In this document: positions 8,568 through 17,009 of the stretch, one piece after another
Layout: each line of letters opens with the position of its first letter
Position numbering within the stretch: the stretch's first letter is position 1
Assembly: GCF_003347635.1 (NCBI RefSeq)
Contig: NZ_QDFY01000001.1
Location: 1,112,157-1,176,156 of the forward strand
Length of the DNA: 64,000 nt
Direction of reading: 5' to 3'
Source: Sphingosinicella terrae
GTDB lineage: Bacteria > Pseudomonadota > Alphaproteobacteria > Sphingomonadales > Sphingomonadaceae
Made by a program: the position numbers and the translations under genes
Notes under the pieces: generated by a model
Databases searched by the model: none
What the model saw: only the letters and a program-made list of their open reading frames with translations
Told to the model about the DNA's origin: nothing

Positions 8568-8600
8568 ATGCATGCATATTGTGCGGTAGCATTACGTTCT
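8568..8600. promoter_or_regulatory. Promoter box shared with 35295-35327 (ATGCATGCATA...GGTAGC)
   Basis: In the 97-base gap upstream of the kinase operon, 33 bases match the box at 35295-35327 at 25 positions without gaps. Shared parts are ATGCATGCATA at the left and TAGC plus GTTC at the right. The core CGGTAGCATTACG (8584-8596) is a near-palindrome and also matches CGTAAGCTACCG at 18380. An operator or promoter element for the gene starting at 8511 is inferred. Confidence 0.55.
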
Positions 8601-8608
8601 GCTTGCCG

Positions 8609-9415
8609 TCAGAACATGCGCTCGAGCAGCTCCGGCGACGGCACTTCCTCCATGACGTCCCAATGCTCGACCGCCCTTCCCTCCCCATCGAGGCGGAAGA
8701 CGTCGAACGTGTTGATCCTGTTGATCAGGGGATGCGGCGGGTCGGTGTCGTAGAGCCGGTGACTGACCAGCATGTTCCCGTCCGCGAGGCTGCGGATCGG
8801 CCGCATCGTCATCCAGGTCCCATTGGCCTTCAATGCGGTGAGGATCTCGACGAGGCCGTCGCGGCCATCGCCCCCTTTGGGGCTGTGCTGGCGATATTCC
8901 GGCGTGCGGCTGACAAGAAAGGCGTCGAGCTGCTGGTCGTTGAAGCCGGCAAGGTCGAGCGCCTCGAATCGCGCGCCGAAGCGGCGAGCATGGTCGAGCC
9001 GGCGGTCGACCCGCGCACCGTCGAACGTGCCGTTGTCGTTCTTGCGGTTCTTCTCGTCGAGCACGTGCGAGCCCCAATGCTCGGCGACCCGGCCGCCCTC
9101 CAGGCGGAAAAGCTCGGCGCGCGCAAAATCGACACCGCCGCCGAGGCGCTCCTCGACGAACAGGAAGACGAAGGGGCCGTCGCTCAGGATATGATGAAGG
9201 AGGAGCGCATGGTCCGGGTGATCCCGCAGGCGCTGGTCGACATAGGCCGCCAGTCCGTCGCGGCTGAACCCGGCCGTATATTGATGTTCGACATAGTCGT
9301 CGGCGAGGCATCGCTCCATCGCCGCCTCACGGCCCGCGGAATATAGTTGGACATAATAATCGGCGACCCAGTGCCGCTGCGCTTCCGCATCGGCCGGGTT
9401 CATCGACCCTGCCAT
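8609..9415 (-). CDS. Tandem SnoaL-like (NTF2-fold) protein
   Basis: These 268 residues contain two NTF2/SnoaL-like repeats. The first runs to about 130 (VADYYVQLYSAG, then LFRLEGGRVAEHWGSHVLDE). The second covers about 140-268 (TPEYRQHSPKGGDGRDGL, then FRLDGEGRAVEHWDVMEE). Both keep the AEHWD-type strand seen in predicted SnoaL-like aldol-condensation or epoxide-hydrolase-like proteins. The substrate and reaction are unknown. It overlaps the upstream crotonase gene by 16 bases and would be its co-translated partner. ATG 9415 follows AGAGGG; ATG 9403 is an alternative. Confidence 0.78.
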   Translation of the reverse strand: MAGSMNPADAEAQRHWVADYYVQLYSAGREAAMERCLADDYVEHQYTAGFSRDGLAAYVDQRLRDHPDHALLLHHILSDGPFVFLFVEERLGGGVDFARAELFRLEGGRVAEHWGSHVLDEKNRKNDNGTFDGARVDRRLDHARRFGARFEALDLAGFNDQQLDAFLVSRTPEYRQHSPKGGDGRDGLVEILTALKANGTWMTMRPIRSLADGNMLVSHRLYDTDPPHPLINRINTFDVFRLDGEGRAVEHWDVMEEVPSPELLERMF

Positions 9416-10170
9416 GACGGTGCCCTCTTCTCCATGAAGGCGGTCATGCCTTCGGTGAAGTCGGCGCTGGCCATCAGATCGGCCCGGAGCGTCGCCTCGA
9501 TCCGGTCGATCTCGTCCGACGGCTTTCCCTCGAGGGCGGCGCGGGCGATCGCCCGCGTCGCGCGGATGGCCAGCGGTGCTCCGGCCAGGATGCGCGTCGC
9601 CAAGGCGCGGGCGGTCTCCAGCACCTTCCCGGCCGGCGACAGCTCACTGACGAGACCGAAGCGGTGCGCCTCGACCGCGGACAGCCTGTCGCCGGTCAGG
9701 ATCAGGCTCATCGCCACCGAGAAGGGAAGCTTGCGGCAGAGCTGGACCAGCCCGCCGCCGAGCGCGGCGGCGCCGACCCGGGGCTCGGGAAGCGCGAAGG
9801 CGGCGTCCTCGGCGGCGACGATGAGGTCGCAGGCCAGCGCCACCTCGCAGCCGCCGCCCATGGCGAGGCCATTCACGGCGGCGATGATCGGCTTGGACAG
9901 GCGGCGATTGTGGGTGATGCCGGCGCCGCCTTCCGGGGGAAGCGGCCGCGACGTGCCGTCGACATAGCAGGAAATGTCCGATCCGGCGCAGAAGGCGCGG
10001 CCCGCGCCGGTCAGGATGGCGACGCGCAGCGCGTCATCGTCCTCGAAGGCGTTGAAGATCGCCGCCATCTGCTCGTGCGCGTCGGCCTGGAAGGCGTTGA
10101 GCTTCTCGGGCCGGTTCATCGTCACGACGAGCAGGCCGCCGTCGCGCTCGACGGTGCAGAAATCCGCCAC
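9400..10170 (-). CDS. Enoyl-CoA hydratase (crotonase family, both catalytic Glu present)
   Basis: This crotonase of 256 residues would add water to a 2-enoyl-CoA. The oxyanion-hole motif FCAGSDI is near 62-68. GGGCEVALACD carries the first catalytic Glu and LPEPRVG the second, so true hydratase activity is plausible. The start is GTG at 10170, nine bases after the oxidoreductase stop, with no clear Shine-Dalgarno site, suggesting translational coupling. It is near the end of the aromatic operon, with the SnoaL protein after it. Confidence 0.88.
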   Translation of the reverse strand: MADFCTVERDGGLLVVTMNRPEKLNAFQADAHEQMAAIFNAFEDDDALRVAILTGAGRAFCAGSDISCYVDGTSRPLPPEGGAGITHNRRLSKPIIAAVNGLAMGGGCEVALACDLIVAAEDAAFALPEPRVGAAALGGGLVQLCRKLPFSVAMSLILTGDRLSAVEAHRFGLVSELSPAGKVLETARALATRILAGAPLAIRATRAIARAALEGKPSDEIDRIEATLRADLMASADFTEGMTAFMEKRAPSWQGR

Positions 10171-10179
10171 CGCCGCGGC

Positions 10180-13100
10180 TCAGGCCGCGAGCCGCGACGC
10201 CGGCGCGTCGAGTTCGGCGAGCAGCCGCGCCTTCTCCTTCTCATACTGCGCGACGTTGCGTTCCTTGATTGGACCATAGCCGCGGACCATGTCGGCCAGC
10301 GCCGCAATCTTCTCGATGCCTTCCTGGCTGCCGGCATCGAGGCGCGGCAGCAGGTCCGCGACCAGCGTGCGATATTCGTCGATCAGGCGCCGCTCCATCT
10401 TCCGCTCGCGATTATAGCCGAAGACGTCGAGGACCCCGCCACGCAGTCCGCGCATCTTCGCCAGCAGCTTGAGCATGTTGAACATCCAGCCGCCGATGGC
10501 GATCTTGCGCGGCTCGCCGCCCGGCCTGTCCGTCTTCATCAGGATGGGCGGCGACATATGGAATTGCAGCTTGAAGTCGCCTTCGAACTGCTGGTTCAGG
10601 CGCCGCAGGAACTCGCCATTGGTGTAGAGGCGGGCCACCTCATATTCGTCCTTATAGGCCATGAGCCGCGCGAGCTGGCGGGCCACTGTTTCGGTGACCT
10701 TGAGCGCGCCGCCCGGGACCGCGGCGGTCTCGGCCGCCCGGACTTCGTTCACGAAGGCGAGATAGCGGTCGGCCCAGGCGCGGTTCTGATAGTCGGTGAG
10801 CAGCTTCACCCGTCGGTCGACGAGCTCGTCGAGGCTGGCGGAGAAGCCCTCACCTTCGTCGCGGGCGCCGAGACGGTCCAGATATTGCTGGAGTCGCGCC
10901 GGGTCGTGCGCCGCGAGCCGGCCCCAGTTGAAGACCTGGAGCGTCGCCGCGACCTGCGTTCCGTTCAGCCGGATCGCCTCCTCGATCGACTCGATCGACA
11001 GCGGCACCAGGCCCTTCTGCACCGCAAAGCCCAGCATGAACATGTTGGTGGTGATGCTGTCTCCCATCAGGCGCGCCGCCATCGAGGTCGCATTGAAGCC
11101 GTCGAGATGATCGGCGCCGACGACGTCCCGCAGCTGCTGCAGCTGCACGTCCGGGTCCAGACGGATCGCATTGTTCGACTGGAACTGGGCCGTCGGCACG
11201 ATGTCGGTATTGACGACGATGCGCGTGCCCGGCGAGACCATGTCCAGAGTCTGCGGGCTCGCCGTCACGACGAGGTCGCAGCCGAGGACGAGGTCGGCCG
11301 ATCCGGACCACAACCTCGGCGCATGCAGGGCGTCCGGCGTCGCGGCGATGCGGATGTGGCTGAGAACGGCACCACCCTTCTGGGCCATGCCGGTCATGTC
11401 CATCACGCTGACGCCCTTGTCGTCGATATGCCCGGCCATGCCGGCGATCGCCGCCACGGTCAGGACCCCGGTCCCGCCGATGCCGGTGAGGACGATATTG
11501 TAGACGTCCGCCGTCGACACCGGGGCGGGCCGTGGCAGTTCCGCGAACAGGTGCGCCAGCTCCTCGTCACGGAATGCCGCGCCGAACTTGCGGACGCTGC
11601 CGCCGAGCACGCTGACGAAGGACGGGCAGAAGCCCTCCTGGCAGGAGAAATCCTTGTTGCAGCTGGACTGGTCGATCCGGCGCTTGCGGCCGAACTCGGT
11701 CTCGAGCGGCTGGACGCTGACGCAGTTCGACTTCTTCGAGCAGTCGCCGCAGCCTTCGCAGACGTCCTGGTTGATGAACACCCGGCGCGGCGGATCCGGG
11801 AAGGTCTTGCGCTTGCGCCGGCGCCTCTTCTCGGCGGCGCAGGTCTGGTCGTAGATGATCGCCGAGACTCCGGGCAGCTTCTGCATCTCGCGCTGGACCT
11901 GCTCGAGATCGCGGCGATGGCGGACGGTGGTGCCTTCGGGCCAGCGAATGCCGGCTGGATATTTTTCGGGCTCGTCGGTGACGATGACGACCGGCTTCAC
12001 GCCTTCCCAATAGACCTGGTTGGCCATCGCCTCGACGGTCAGCGTGCCGTCGACCGGCTGCCCCCCGGTCATCGCGACCGCATCGTTGTAGAGCAATTTG
12101 TAGGTCATGCTGGCGCCCGACGCGACGGCGGCGCGGATGGCCAGGATGGCGGAGTGGAAATAGGTGCCGTCGCCGAGATTCTGGAAAGCGTGCGGAACGT
12201 CGACGAACCGATGGAGCCCGGCCCACAACATGCCTTCGCCGCCCATCTGCACCGCCCATTCGGTCGGGCGATCGGGCATGAACATGCTGGCGAGGCCATG
12301 GCAGCCGACGCCGGCGAAGCTGAGGCTACCGTCCACGGTCCGGGTCGAGGTGTTGTGCGGGCACCCTGAGCAGAAATAGGCGGTCCGGACGAGACCGGTC
12401 GGCTTGATCGGGCGGACATTGTCCCGGCGCTCGCGCAGATGCGCGATCCGCGCCCTTAGCCGATCGTCGGCCAGGCCCAAGGCCTCGATGCGCGCCGCCA
12501 GCACGTCGATCATCAGCTGGACGCTGGTCTCGCCGAAATCGGGGACGAGTCGGCGGCCCTGCTCGTCTTTCTTGCCGACCACGCGGGGGCGACGCGACGC
12601 GTCCGCGTGATAGAGGAGCGAGACGAGCTGCTCCTCCACGAAGGCGCTCTTCTCCTCGACGACGAGGATCTCCTTATGGTCGAGCGCGAACGCTTCCATC
12701 CCCGCCGGCTCGATCGGATAGATCATGCCGAGCTTGTAAAGGCGGATGCCGAGCGCGCGGGCCCGGGCCTCGTCCAGTTCCAGCTCGCTGAGCGCTTCGC
12801 GGACGTCCAGGTAGGGCTTGCCAGCGGTGACGATCCCGAGCTCGCGGCGCTCGCCGTCGAAGACGACGCGGTCGAGCCGGTTCGCGCGAGCGAAGGCGAT
12901 GGCGGCCGGCAGCTTGAACTCGACCAGCCGCCGCTCGATCGGCAGCGGCATGATGTCGCCCCGGATCTTGTTGAGCCCGCCCGGCGGCATCTCGAAATCG
13001 GTGGGCAGGATGATGCGCGAGCGTTCGGGATCGACGTCGACGGTGGCGGTGAGCTCGATCGTGTCGGTGACCACCTTGAACCCGGTCCAGACGCCGGCGA

Positions 13101-13671
13101 AGCGCGACAGTCCGAACCCGTACAGGCCGTAATCGAGATATTCCTGGGTGTTCGACGGGTAGAGGATCGGCATCAGCGCCGCCTTCCACACCGGGTCGGA
13201 GGAGGTCGCGGTTACCGTCGACTTGCCGCCGACATCGTCCGCGCCGACAACGAGGACGCCGCCCTTGGCCGCCGAGCCCTCGAGATTGCCCTGGCGCAGG
13301 ACCTCGAAGGCGCGATCGACGCCGAGATTCTTCGCGTACCAGATCGAGAAGACGCCGTCGTAGCGCGCCTCCTTGTAGTAATGGAGCCACTGGGTGCCGC
13401 GGATCGAGGCCGCGGCGAGTTCCTCGTTCACGCCCGGCTGGAAATGGATGTGGTTGTCGCGCAAGTGGCCGGCCGCCGACCAAAGGGCCGTATCGTAGAC
13501 GCCGATCGGCGAGCCGCGATAGCCGCTGATGTAGCCGGCGGTGTTGAGACCCGCGGCGGCGTCGCGCTGGCGCTGCATGATCGGCAGCCGGACGAGCGCC
13601 TGATTGGACGAGATGTAGATCCGTCCATGATCCTGCGTGAACTTGTCGTCGAGCTTGACTGCGGTTTTCAT
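10180..13671 (-). CDS. Fused indolepyruvate/2-oxoacid:ferredoxin oxidoreductase
   Basis: The 1163-residue protein fuses the alpha (TPP-binding, IorA-like) and beta (gamma-domain, IorB-like) parts of a 2-oxoacid:ferredoxin oxidoreductase, giving acyl-CoA, CO2 and reduced ferredoxin. Visible are YISSNQALVRLP at the start, CSGCPHNTST, a ferredoxin-like cysteine cluster VCEGCGDCSKKSNC with CNKDFSCQEGFC after it, and the nucleotide-type loop GIGGTGVLTV. ATG 13671 follows AAGGGA. Length matches fused forms in proteobacteria. It follows the decarboxylase gene of the aromatic module, so it might process 2-oxo acids from ring cleavage. Aromatic amino-acid breakdown is the alternative. Confidence 0.92.
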   Translation of the reverse strand: MKTAVKLDDKFTQDHGRIYISSNQALVRLPIMQRQRDAAAGLNTAGYISGYRGSPIGVYDTALWSAAGHLRDNHIHFQPGVNEELAAASIRGTQWLHYYKEARYDGVFSIWYAKNLGVDRAFEVLRQGNLEGSAAKGGVLVVGADDVGGKSTVTATSSDPVWKAALMPILYPSNTQEYLDYGLYGFGLSRFAGVWTGFKVVTDTIELTATVDVDPERSRIILPTDFEMPPGGLNKIRGDIMPLPIERRLVEFKLPAAIAFARANRLDRVVFDGERRELGIVTAGKPYLDVREALSELELDEARARALGIRLYKLGMIYPIEPAGMEAFALDHKEILVVEEKSAFVEEQLVSLLYHADASRRPRVVGKKDEQGRRLVPDFGETSVQLMIDVLAARIEALGLADDRLRARIAHLRERRDNVRPIKPTGLVRTAYFCSGCPHNTSTRTVDGSLSFAGVGCHGLASMFMPDRPTEWAVQMGGEGMLWAGLHRFVDVPHAFQNLGDGTYFHSAILAIRAAVASGASMTYKLLYNDAVAMTGGQPVDGTLTVEAMANQVYWEGVKPVVIVTDEPEKYPAGIRWPEGTTVRHRRDLEQVQREMQKLPGVSAIIYDQTCAAEKRRRRKRKTFPDPPRRVFINQDVCEGCGDCSKKSNCVSVQPLETEFGRKRRIDQSSCNKDFSCQEGFCPSFVSVLGGSVRKFGAAFRDEELAHLFAELPRPAPVSTADVYNIVLTGIGGTGVLTVAAIAGMAGHIDDKGVSVMDMTGMAQKGGAVLSHIRIAATPDALHAPRLWSGSADLVLGCDLVVTASPQTLDMVSPGTRIVVNTDIVPTAQFQSNNAIRLDPDVQLQQLRDVVGADHLDGFNATSMAARLMGDSITTNMFMLGFAVQKGLVPLSIESIEEAIRLNGTQVAATLQVFNWGRLAAHDPARLQQYLDRLGARDEGEGFSASLDELVDRRVKLLTDYQNRAWADRYLAFVNEVRAAETAAVPGGALKVTETVARQLARLMAYKDEYEVARLYTNGEFLRRLNQQFEGDFKLQFHMSPPILMKTDRPGGEPRKIAIGGWMFNMLKLLAKMRGLRGGVLDVFGYNRERKMERRLIDEYRTLVADLLPRLDAGSQEGIEKIAALADMVRGYGPIKERNVAQYEKEKARLLAELDAPASRLAA

Positions 13672-13689
13672 CACATTCCCTTGGTCAAC

Positions 13690-13708
13690 CGCCCGCACCG
13701 CGCGGGCG
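13690..13708. other. Intergenic GC hairpin before oxidoreductase gene
   Basis: CGCCCGC (13690-13696) and GCGGGCG (13702-13708) are perfect complements around a five-base loop, in the 45-base gap between the amidohydrolase and oxidoreductase genes (both minus). No T-run follows on the minus strand, so it is not a classical terminator. It could stabilise or process the mRNA. Confidence 0.35.
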
Positions 13709-13716
13709 CCGTTCAA

Positions 13717-14733
13717 TCAGGCAGCCAGCGCCGCGCCGGACGTGGCCGAGGCGATCAGCGCCTCCGCATTCTTCCCGCAGATCGCCGCGCGCGCCTCGCC
13801 CTCGACACCGGCCGAGGCGACGAAGCCGAGCAGGTCCTTCTGGCCGATCTCGGTGGGCCCGTCCGTGCCGGCGAGAAGCCGGTCCGCGCCGAGGCGCTCG
13901 ACCAGATAGCGCAGATAGGGAGCCCCGAAGACGGCCGTATCGTACCAGAACCGCCGGGCATATTCGGTGGGCGGAGTCGGGATCCCTTCGCGCAGCGCCG
14001 GGAACTTGCTCCACACCAGGTCCATCCGGTCGAGCACCGATCCCAGGCCACCGCCGCCGTGGCTGAAGACGAGCTTGAGGCCGGGAAAGCGGCCGAGCAC
14101 GTCGCGGGCCATGAAGGAGGCGACGGCGAGCATATTCTCCTGGGGAATGCCGATCACCGCGCCCATCAGCGGCGGTCCTTCCAACCGCTCCAGCGAGCCG
14201 GGCCGGATGCCGTGGACGAACACGACCAGGCCGAGCCGTTCGGCCGCCGCGAAAACGGGATCGAAGCGTTCGGAGGCGATCGACACGCCGTTGACGTTGC
14301 TGCCGACGAAGAGGCCGGCGAGCCCGCCCGTCCGGCCGACTTCCTCGATCTCCCGGAGGGCGGCTTCGATGTCCTGCAGCGGCAGCACAGCCAGTCCCTT
14401 CAGCCGGTCCGGCGCCTGGCGAACCATGGCCGCGCATTGGCGGTTGACCTCGGAGCAGAGCAGTGCCCCGGCCGTCGGATCGAGCCAGTAAGACAGGATT
14501 TCGGGCAATGGCGAGATGAGCTGGAGGTCGACGCCGTCCGAGTCCATCGCGGCGATGCGACGATCGACGTTCCAGTAGATGTCCTCGAAGGCGCGGAAGG
14601 GGCGTTCGCCGACGAGCAGGGTGGCGCCGCCCCCCTGGTCGTGGCGCATCGTCGGCCAGGCCGGCTCGGTCACCCCCGCGGGCAGGACCGGGAAGCGCTC
14701 GGGCAGGAAATGGTTGTGGAAATCGACGATCAT
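13717..14733 (-). CDS. Amidohydrolase-2 family metalloenzyme (ACMSD-like decarboxylase)
   Basis: This TIM-barrel amidohydrolase has 338 residues from ATG 14733 (MIVDFHNHFLPE). The HxH metal motif is in DFHNHF at the N-terminus. A later barrel His is in VFVHGIRPG, another in LVFSHGGGG, and the metal Asp in LLAGTDGP. Relatives are ACMSD and other non-oxidative decarboxylases such as 5-carboxyvanillate and gamma-resorcylate decarboxylases. Its place after the extradiol dioxygenase and dihydrodiol dehydrogenase suggests decarboxylation of a 3-carboxy ring-cleavage product, which resembles the ACMSD substrate. One base separates it from the dehydrogenase gene. Hydrolase activity is not excluded. 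Confidence 0.82.
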   Translation of the reverse strand: MIVDFHNHFLPERFPVLPAGVTEPAWPTMRHDQGGGATLLVGERPFRAFEDIYWNVDRRIAAMDSDGVDLQLISPLPEILSYWLDPTAGALLCSEVNRQCAAMVRQAPDRLKGLAVLPLQDIEAALREIEEVGRTGGLAGLFVGSNVNGVSIASERFDPVFAAAERLGLVVFVHGIRPGSLERLEGPPLMGAVIGIPQENMLAVASFMARDVLGRFPGLKLVFSHGGGGLGSVLDRMDLVWSKFPALREGIPTPPTEYARRFWYDTAVFGAPYLRYLVERLGADRLLAGTDGPTEIGQKDLLGFVASAGVEGEARAAICGKNAEALIASATSGAALAA

Positions 14734-14734
14734 G

Positions 14735-15520
14735 TCAGAGCATCCACTGCCCGCCATTGACGCTGTACACCTGCCCGTTGATCGCGCCGGCATCATCCGT
14801 GGCGAGGAAGGCGACGAGCGCCGCCACCTCGTGCATCTCGGCGAAGCGGCGGGTGGGGATTGTCTCCAGCACGACGCGGGGATGGACCTTGAGCGCGTAC
14901 TTCTTCTCGGTCTCGGGATCCGCCTCCATGAGCTTGCGCAGATCGGGCGTCATCACGCCGCCTGGCGAGACGGCGTTGACGGTGATGCCATGTTTGCCGA
15001 ATTCGAAGGCGAGGCCGGTCGTCAGGCCGTTCACGCCGCCCTTGGCCGCATTGTAGCCGGCGTGGGAGAAGGTCCCGGTGTGGACCGAGTCCGCGCTGAT
15101 GTTGATGATCCGCCCCCTCTTGCGCTCCAGCATCGGCGGCAGGAAGGCGCGGCAGCACCAGAGTGTCGTCCACAAATTGCGGTCGATCGTCGCGCGAAGC
15201 GTCTCGGGCGTATGGTCGAGGAACGGGCGGATGATGCCGCCGCCGGCATTGTTGACGAGGATGTCGACCTTGCCGAAGCGACCCAGCGTCGCCTCGAGAA
15301 GCGCCGATGCGCCTTCCTCGCGGCTGAGATCGCCGGTCACTCCGATCGCGTCCGGCGCGCCCTTCCCCTTCAGCTGGCCGCAGAGCGCGTCCAGCCCCTC
15401 GCCATTGACGTCGGAGAGGACGATCGACGCGCCCTCCGCGGCGAGCCGCTCGGCGATGGCGAGGCCGATTCCGCCCGCACTGCCGGTGACGACGGCGACC
15501 CGCTCCTCGAGATTGGCCAT
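14735..15520 (-). CDS. SDR dehydrogenase, likely cis-dihydrodiol dehydrogenase
   Basis: This classical short-chain dehydrogenase has 261 residues from ATG 15520. Landmarks are TGSAGGIG (cofactor), NNAGGG, the Ser in NISADS and the catalytic YNAAKGG. It lies between the extradiol dioxygenase and the decarboxylase genes. A 2,3-dihydroxy-2,3-dihydro aromatic carboxylate dehydrogenase role (as in p-cumate or benzoate-type pathways) is inferred from that position. It would rearomatise the diol formed by the Rieske enzyme. A general 3-hydroxyacyl-CoA dehydrogenase role is the alternative. It ends one base before the next start. Confidence 0.85.
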   Translation of the reverse strand: MANLEERVAVVTGSAGGIGLAIAERLAAEGASIVLSDVNGEGLDALCGQLKGKGAPDAIGVTGDLSREEGASALLEATLGRFGKVDILVNNAGGGIIRPFLDHTPETLRATIDRNLWTTLWCCRAFLPPMLERKRGRIINISADSVHTGTFSHAGYNAAKGGVNGLTTGLAFEFGKHGITVNAVSPGGVMTPDLRKLMEADPETEKKYALKVHPRVVLETIPTRRFAEMHEVAALVAFLATDDAGAINGQVYSVNGGQWML

Positions 15521-15527
15521 GCCTGCC

Positions 15528-16442
15528 TCAGGCCGCCTGGAGGATGGGCGGAAAGAGATGGGCATGCTCCCGGTCCGGAACGGCGTCCCAAAGGTCGAAA
15601 TTCTCCGGCGCGGCGGACATGCGGCGCGGCTCGCGGGCACCCACTTCCGGGAACTGCTCCATGCCGAGCGTATATTCCCAGACGAAGTAATCGGGATCGT
15701 AGATGTAGAGGTGGATGCTGCCGGACGTCGGGTGGCGGCCGATGCCGAACTGGACCTTCACGTCGTAGCGCTTGATCCGGTTGAAGAGCTTGCCGATGTC
15801 GTCAATCTCCTCGACCATGAAGGCGAGATGATGGAAGCCCGGCTTCGCGCCCGGAAGCTGGAGCGGCGCGAAGCTGTGGTGATTGCTGGTCGGATAGGCC
15901 CGGAGCAGCGAGGCGAACCAGCCTTCCAGATAGTCGGAAACCAGGAAGCCCATATTCTCGACCATATAGTCGGTCACCTTCTTGCAGTCGGTGACGGTGA
16001 GGCCGTAATGCTTGCCGCCCTGGAACTTGGTCAGCCTATTCGTGCGCGGGACCGAGGTGTAGGACATGCGCGAATAATATTCCCACGTCGTGCGCAGCAC
16101 CGGCTCGACGATGCGGAAGGCGCGCTCGAGGCGCAGGTTCGCGCATTCATTGTCGCCGACCCACTGCGGCGAAAGGCCGATACGCTCATAATGGGCAAAG
16201 GCCTTGTCGAGATCGGCCTCGGTCTCGAGCTCCCAGGCGCTGCGGGCGAAAGCCGGCGAGTCCGCCTGCTGGAGGATCAAGTCGTGATGCGCAGGCCCGG
16301 CGCGGAAGAAGCGGGCGCCGTCGCCCGCCTCGCCGGCCAGGTCCAGGCCGAAGACGTCGGTGGCGAAGTGCGTCGAGCGCTCGAGATCGCTGACGTTGAG
16401 GACCAGATAACCGAGCTTCCTGTACCTGAAATCGACGGACAT
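15528..16442 (-). CDS. Extradiol ring-cleavage dioxygenase (VOC, type I)
   Basis: This two-domain vicinal-oxygen-chelate dioxygenase of 304 residues would open a catechol ring by meta cleavage. The iron ligands fit H145 (GGKHYGL), H205 (FHHLAFMVEE) and E256 (YFVWEY), close to the BphC pattern 146/210/260. Pieces such as DYFVWEYTLGMEQFPEVG recall 2,3-dihydroxy-p-cumate or dihydroxybiphenyl dioxygenases. ATG 16442 follows AGGAG. It is placed directly after the Rieske beta-subunit gene, consistent with acting on the diol made by alpha, beta and the SDR. The exact substrate is unknown. Confidence 0.88.
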   Translation of the reverse strand: MSVDFRYRKLGYLVLNVSDLERSTHFATDVFGLDLAGEAGDGARFFRAGPAHHDLILQQADSPAFARSAWELETEADLDKAFAHYERIGLSPQWVGDNECANLRLERAFRIVEPVLRTTWEYYSRMSYTSVPRTNRLTKFQGGKHYGLTVTDCKKVTDYMVENMGFLVSDYLEGWFASLLRAYPTSNHHSFAPLQLPGAKPGFHHLAFMVEEIDDIGKLFNRIKRYDVKVQFGIGRHPTSGSIHLYIYDPDYFVWEYTLGMEQFPEVGAREPRRMSAAPENFDLWDAVPDREHAHLFPPILQAA

Positions 16443-16469
16443 TGACCGCTCCTGTGAGAAGAATCGACG

Positions 16470-17009
16470 CTAGAGGATGATCGTCAGCCGACCCTGATTG
16501 TAGAGGCTGTTGAGATCGAGGATCGCCCGCTTGCGGCGAATGCGGAGCTCGCCTGCCTCGCGTACCAGGATGTGATAGACCTCGCCCATGAACACCGAGG
16601 TCGTGTCCTCCTTGGTCCGGAAGACGGCGAAGTTGGAGCGGATTCGAGTGCCCCCTTCCGCGCCGCCGATGACGCGCACGTTGGTGACGAGATGGCGAGT
16701 CTTCGACCGCGGATATTCCGCATGGGCGGACTTCTTCATCAGCCGGTTTGCCCGGCCGCGGATGCGGTCGATACGATCAGAGATGAGGAAGAGGGTGCGG
16801 TCCGGATCGGCATTCACCGGATCCGCCGTCGTCGGCGACGTCACCTCGTAGGTCGCGTCCTCGGTGTAGAGCTCCGCCCATTCCGGCAACCGCCACTCGT
16901 CGAGAAGCTCCGCCTCACGATAGAGGAAATCCTCGGCCTCGGTGCGCGACAGAAGCTCAGCCATGACGGGCTCCTCGTTTCTCGCCAGATCAGCCTGCGA
17001 AGCCATCAT
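16470..17009 (-). CDS. Ring-hydroxylating dioxygenase beta subunit
   Basis: The small SnoaL-fold subunit of a Rieske dioxygenase shows EAEDFLYREAELLDEW, LFLISDRIDRIRGR and the C-terminal RRKRAILDLNSL, typical of the family. From ATG 17009 it is 179 residues. ATG 17006 is also possible, and ATG 16964 with GAGGAG six bases upstream would give 164 residues, a usual size. The start overlaps the alpha-subunit stop (ATGATG over TGA), which keeps the two in equal amounts. It has a structural role in the alpha3beta3 oxygenase. Confidence 0.9.
   Translation of the reverse strand: MMASQADLARNEEPVMAELLSRTEAEDFLYREAELLDEWRLPEWAELYTEDATYEVTSPTTADPVNADPDRTLFLISDRIDRIRGRANRLMKKSAHAEYPRSKTRHLVTNVRVIGGAEGGTRIRSNFAVFRTKEDTTSVFMGEVYHILVREAGELRIRRKRAILDLNSLYNQGRLTIIL

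Noticed and set aside
9664..12369. A 901-codon open frame on the plus strand
   Set aside because: It is antisense to the well-conserved 2-oxoacid:ferredoxin oxidoreductase, has Arg/Asp/Val-rich low-similarity sequence and no domain motif; long mirror frames are usual in GC-rich DNA.
12607..14760. A 717-codon open frame on the plus strand
   Set aside because: It spans two minus-strand genes with clear motifs and their junction; composition is that of a shadow frame.
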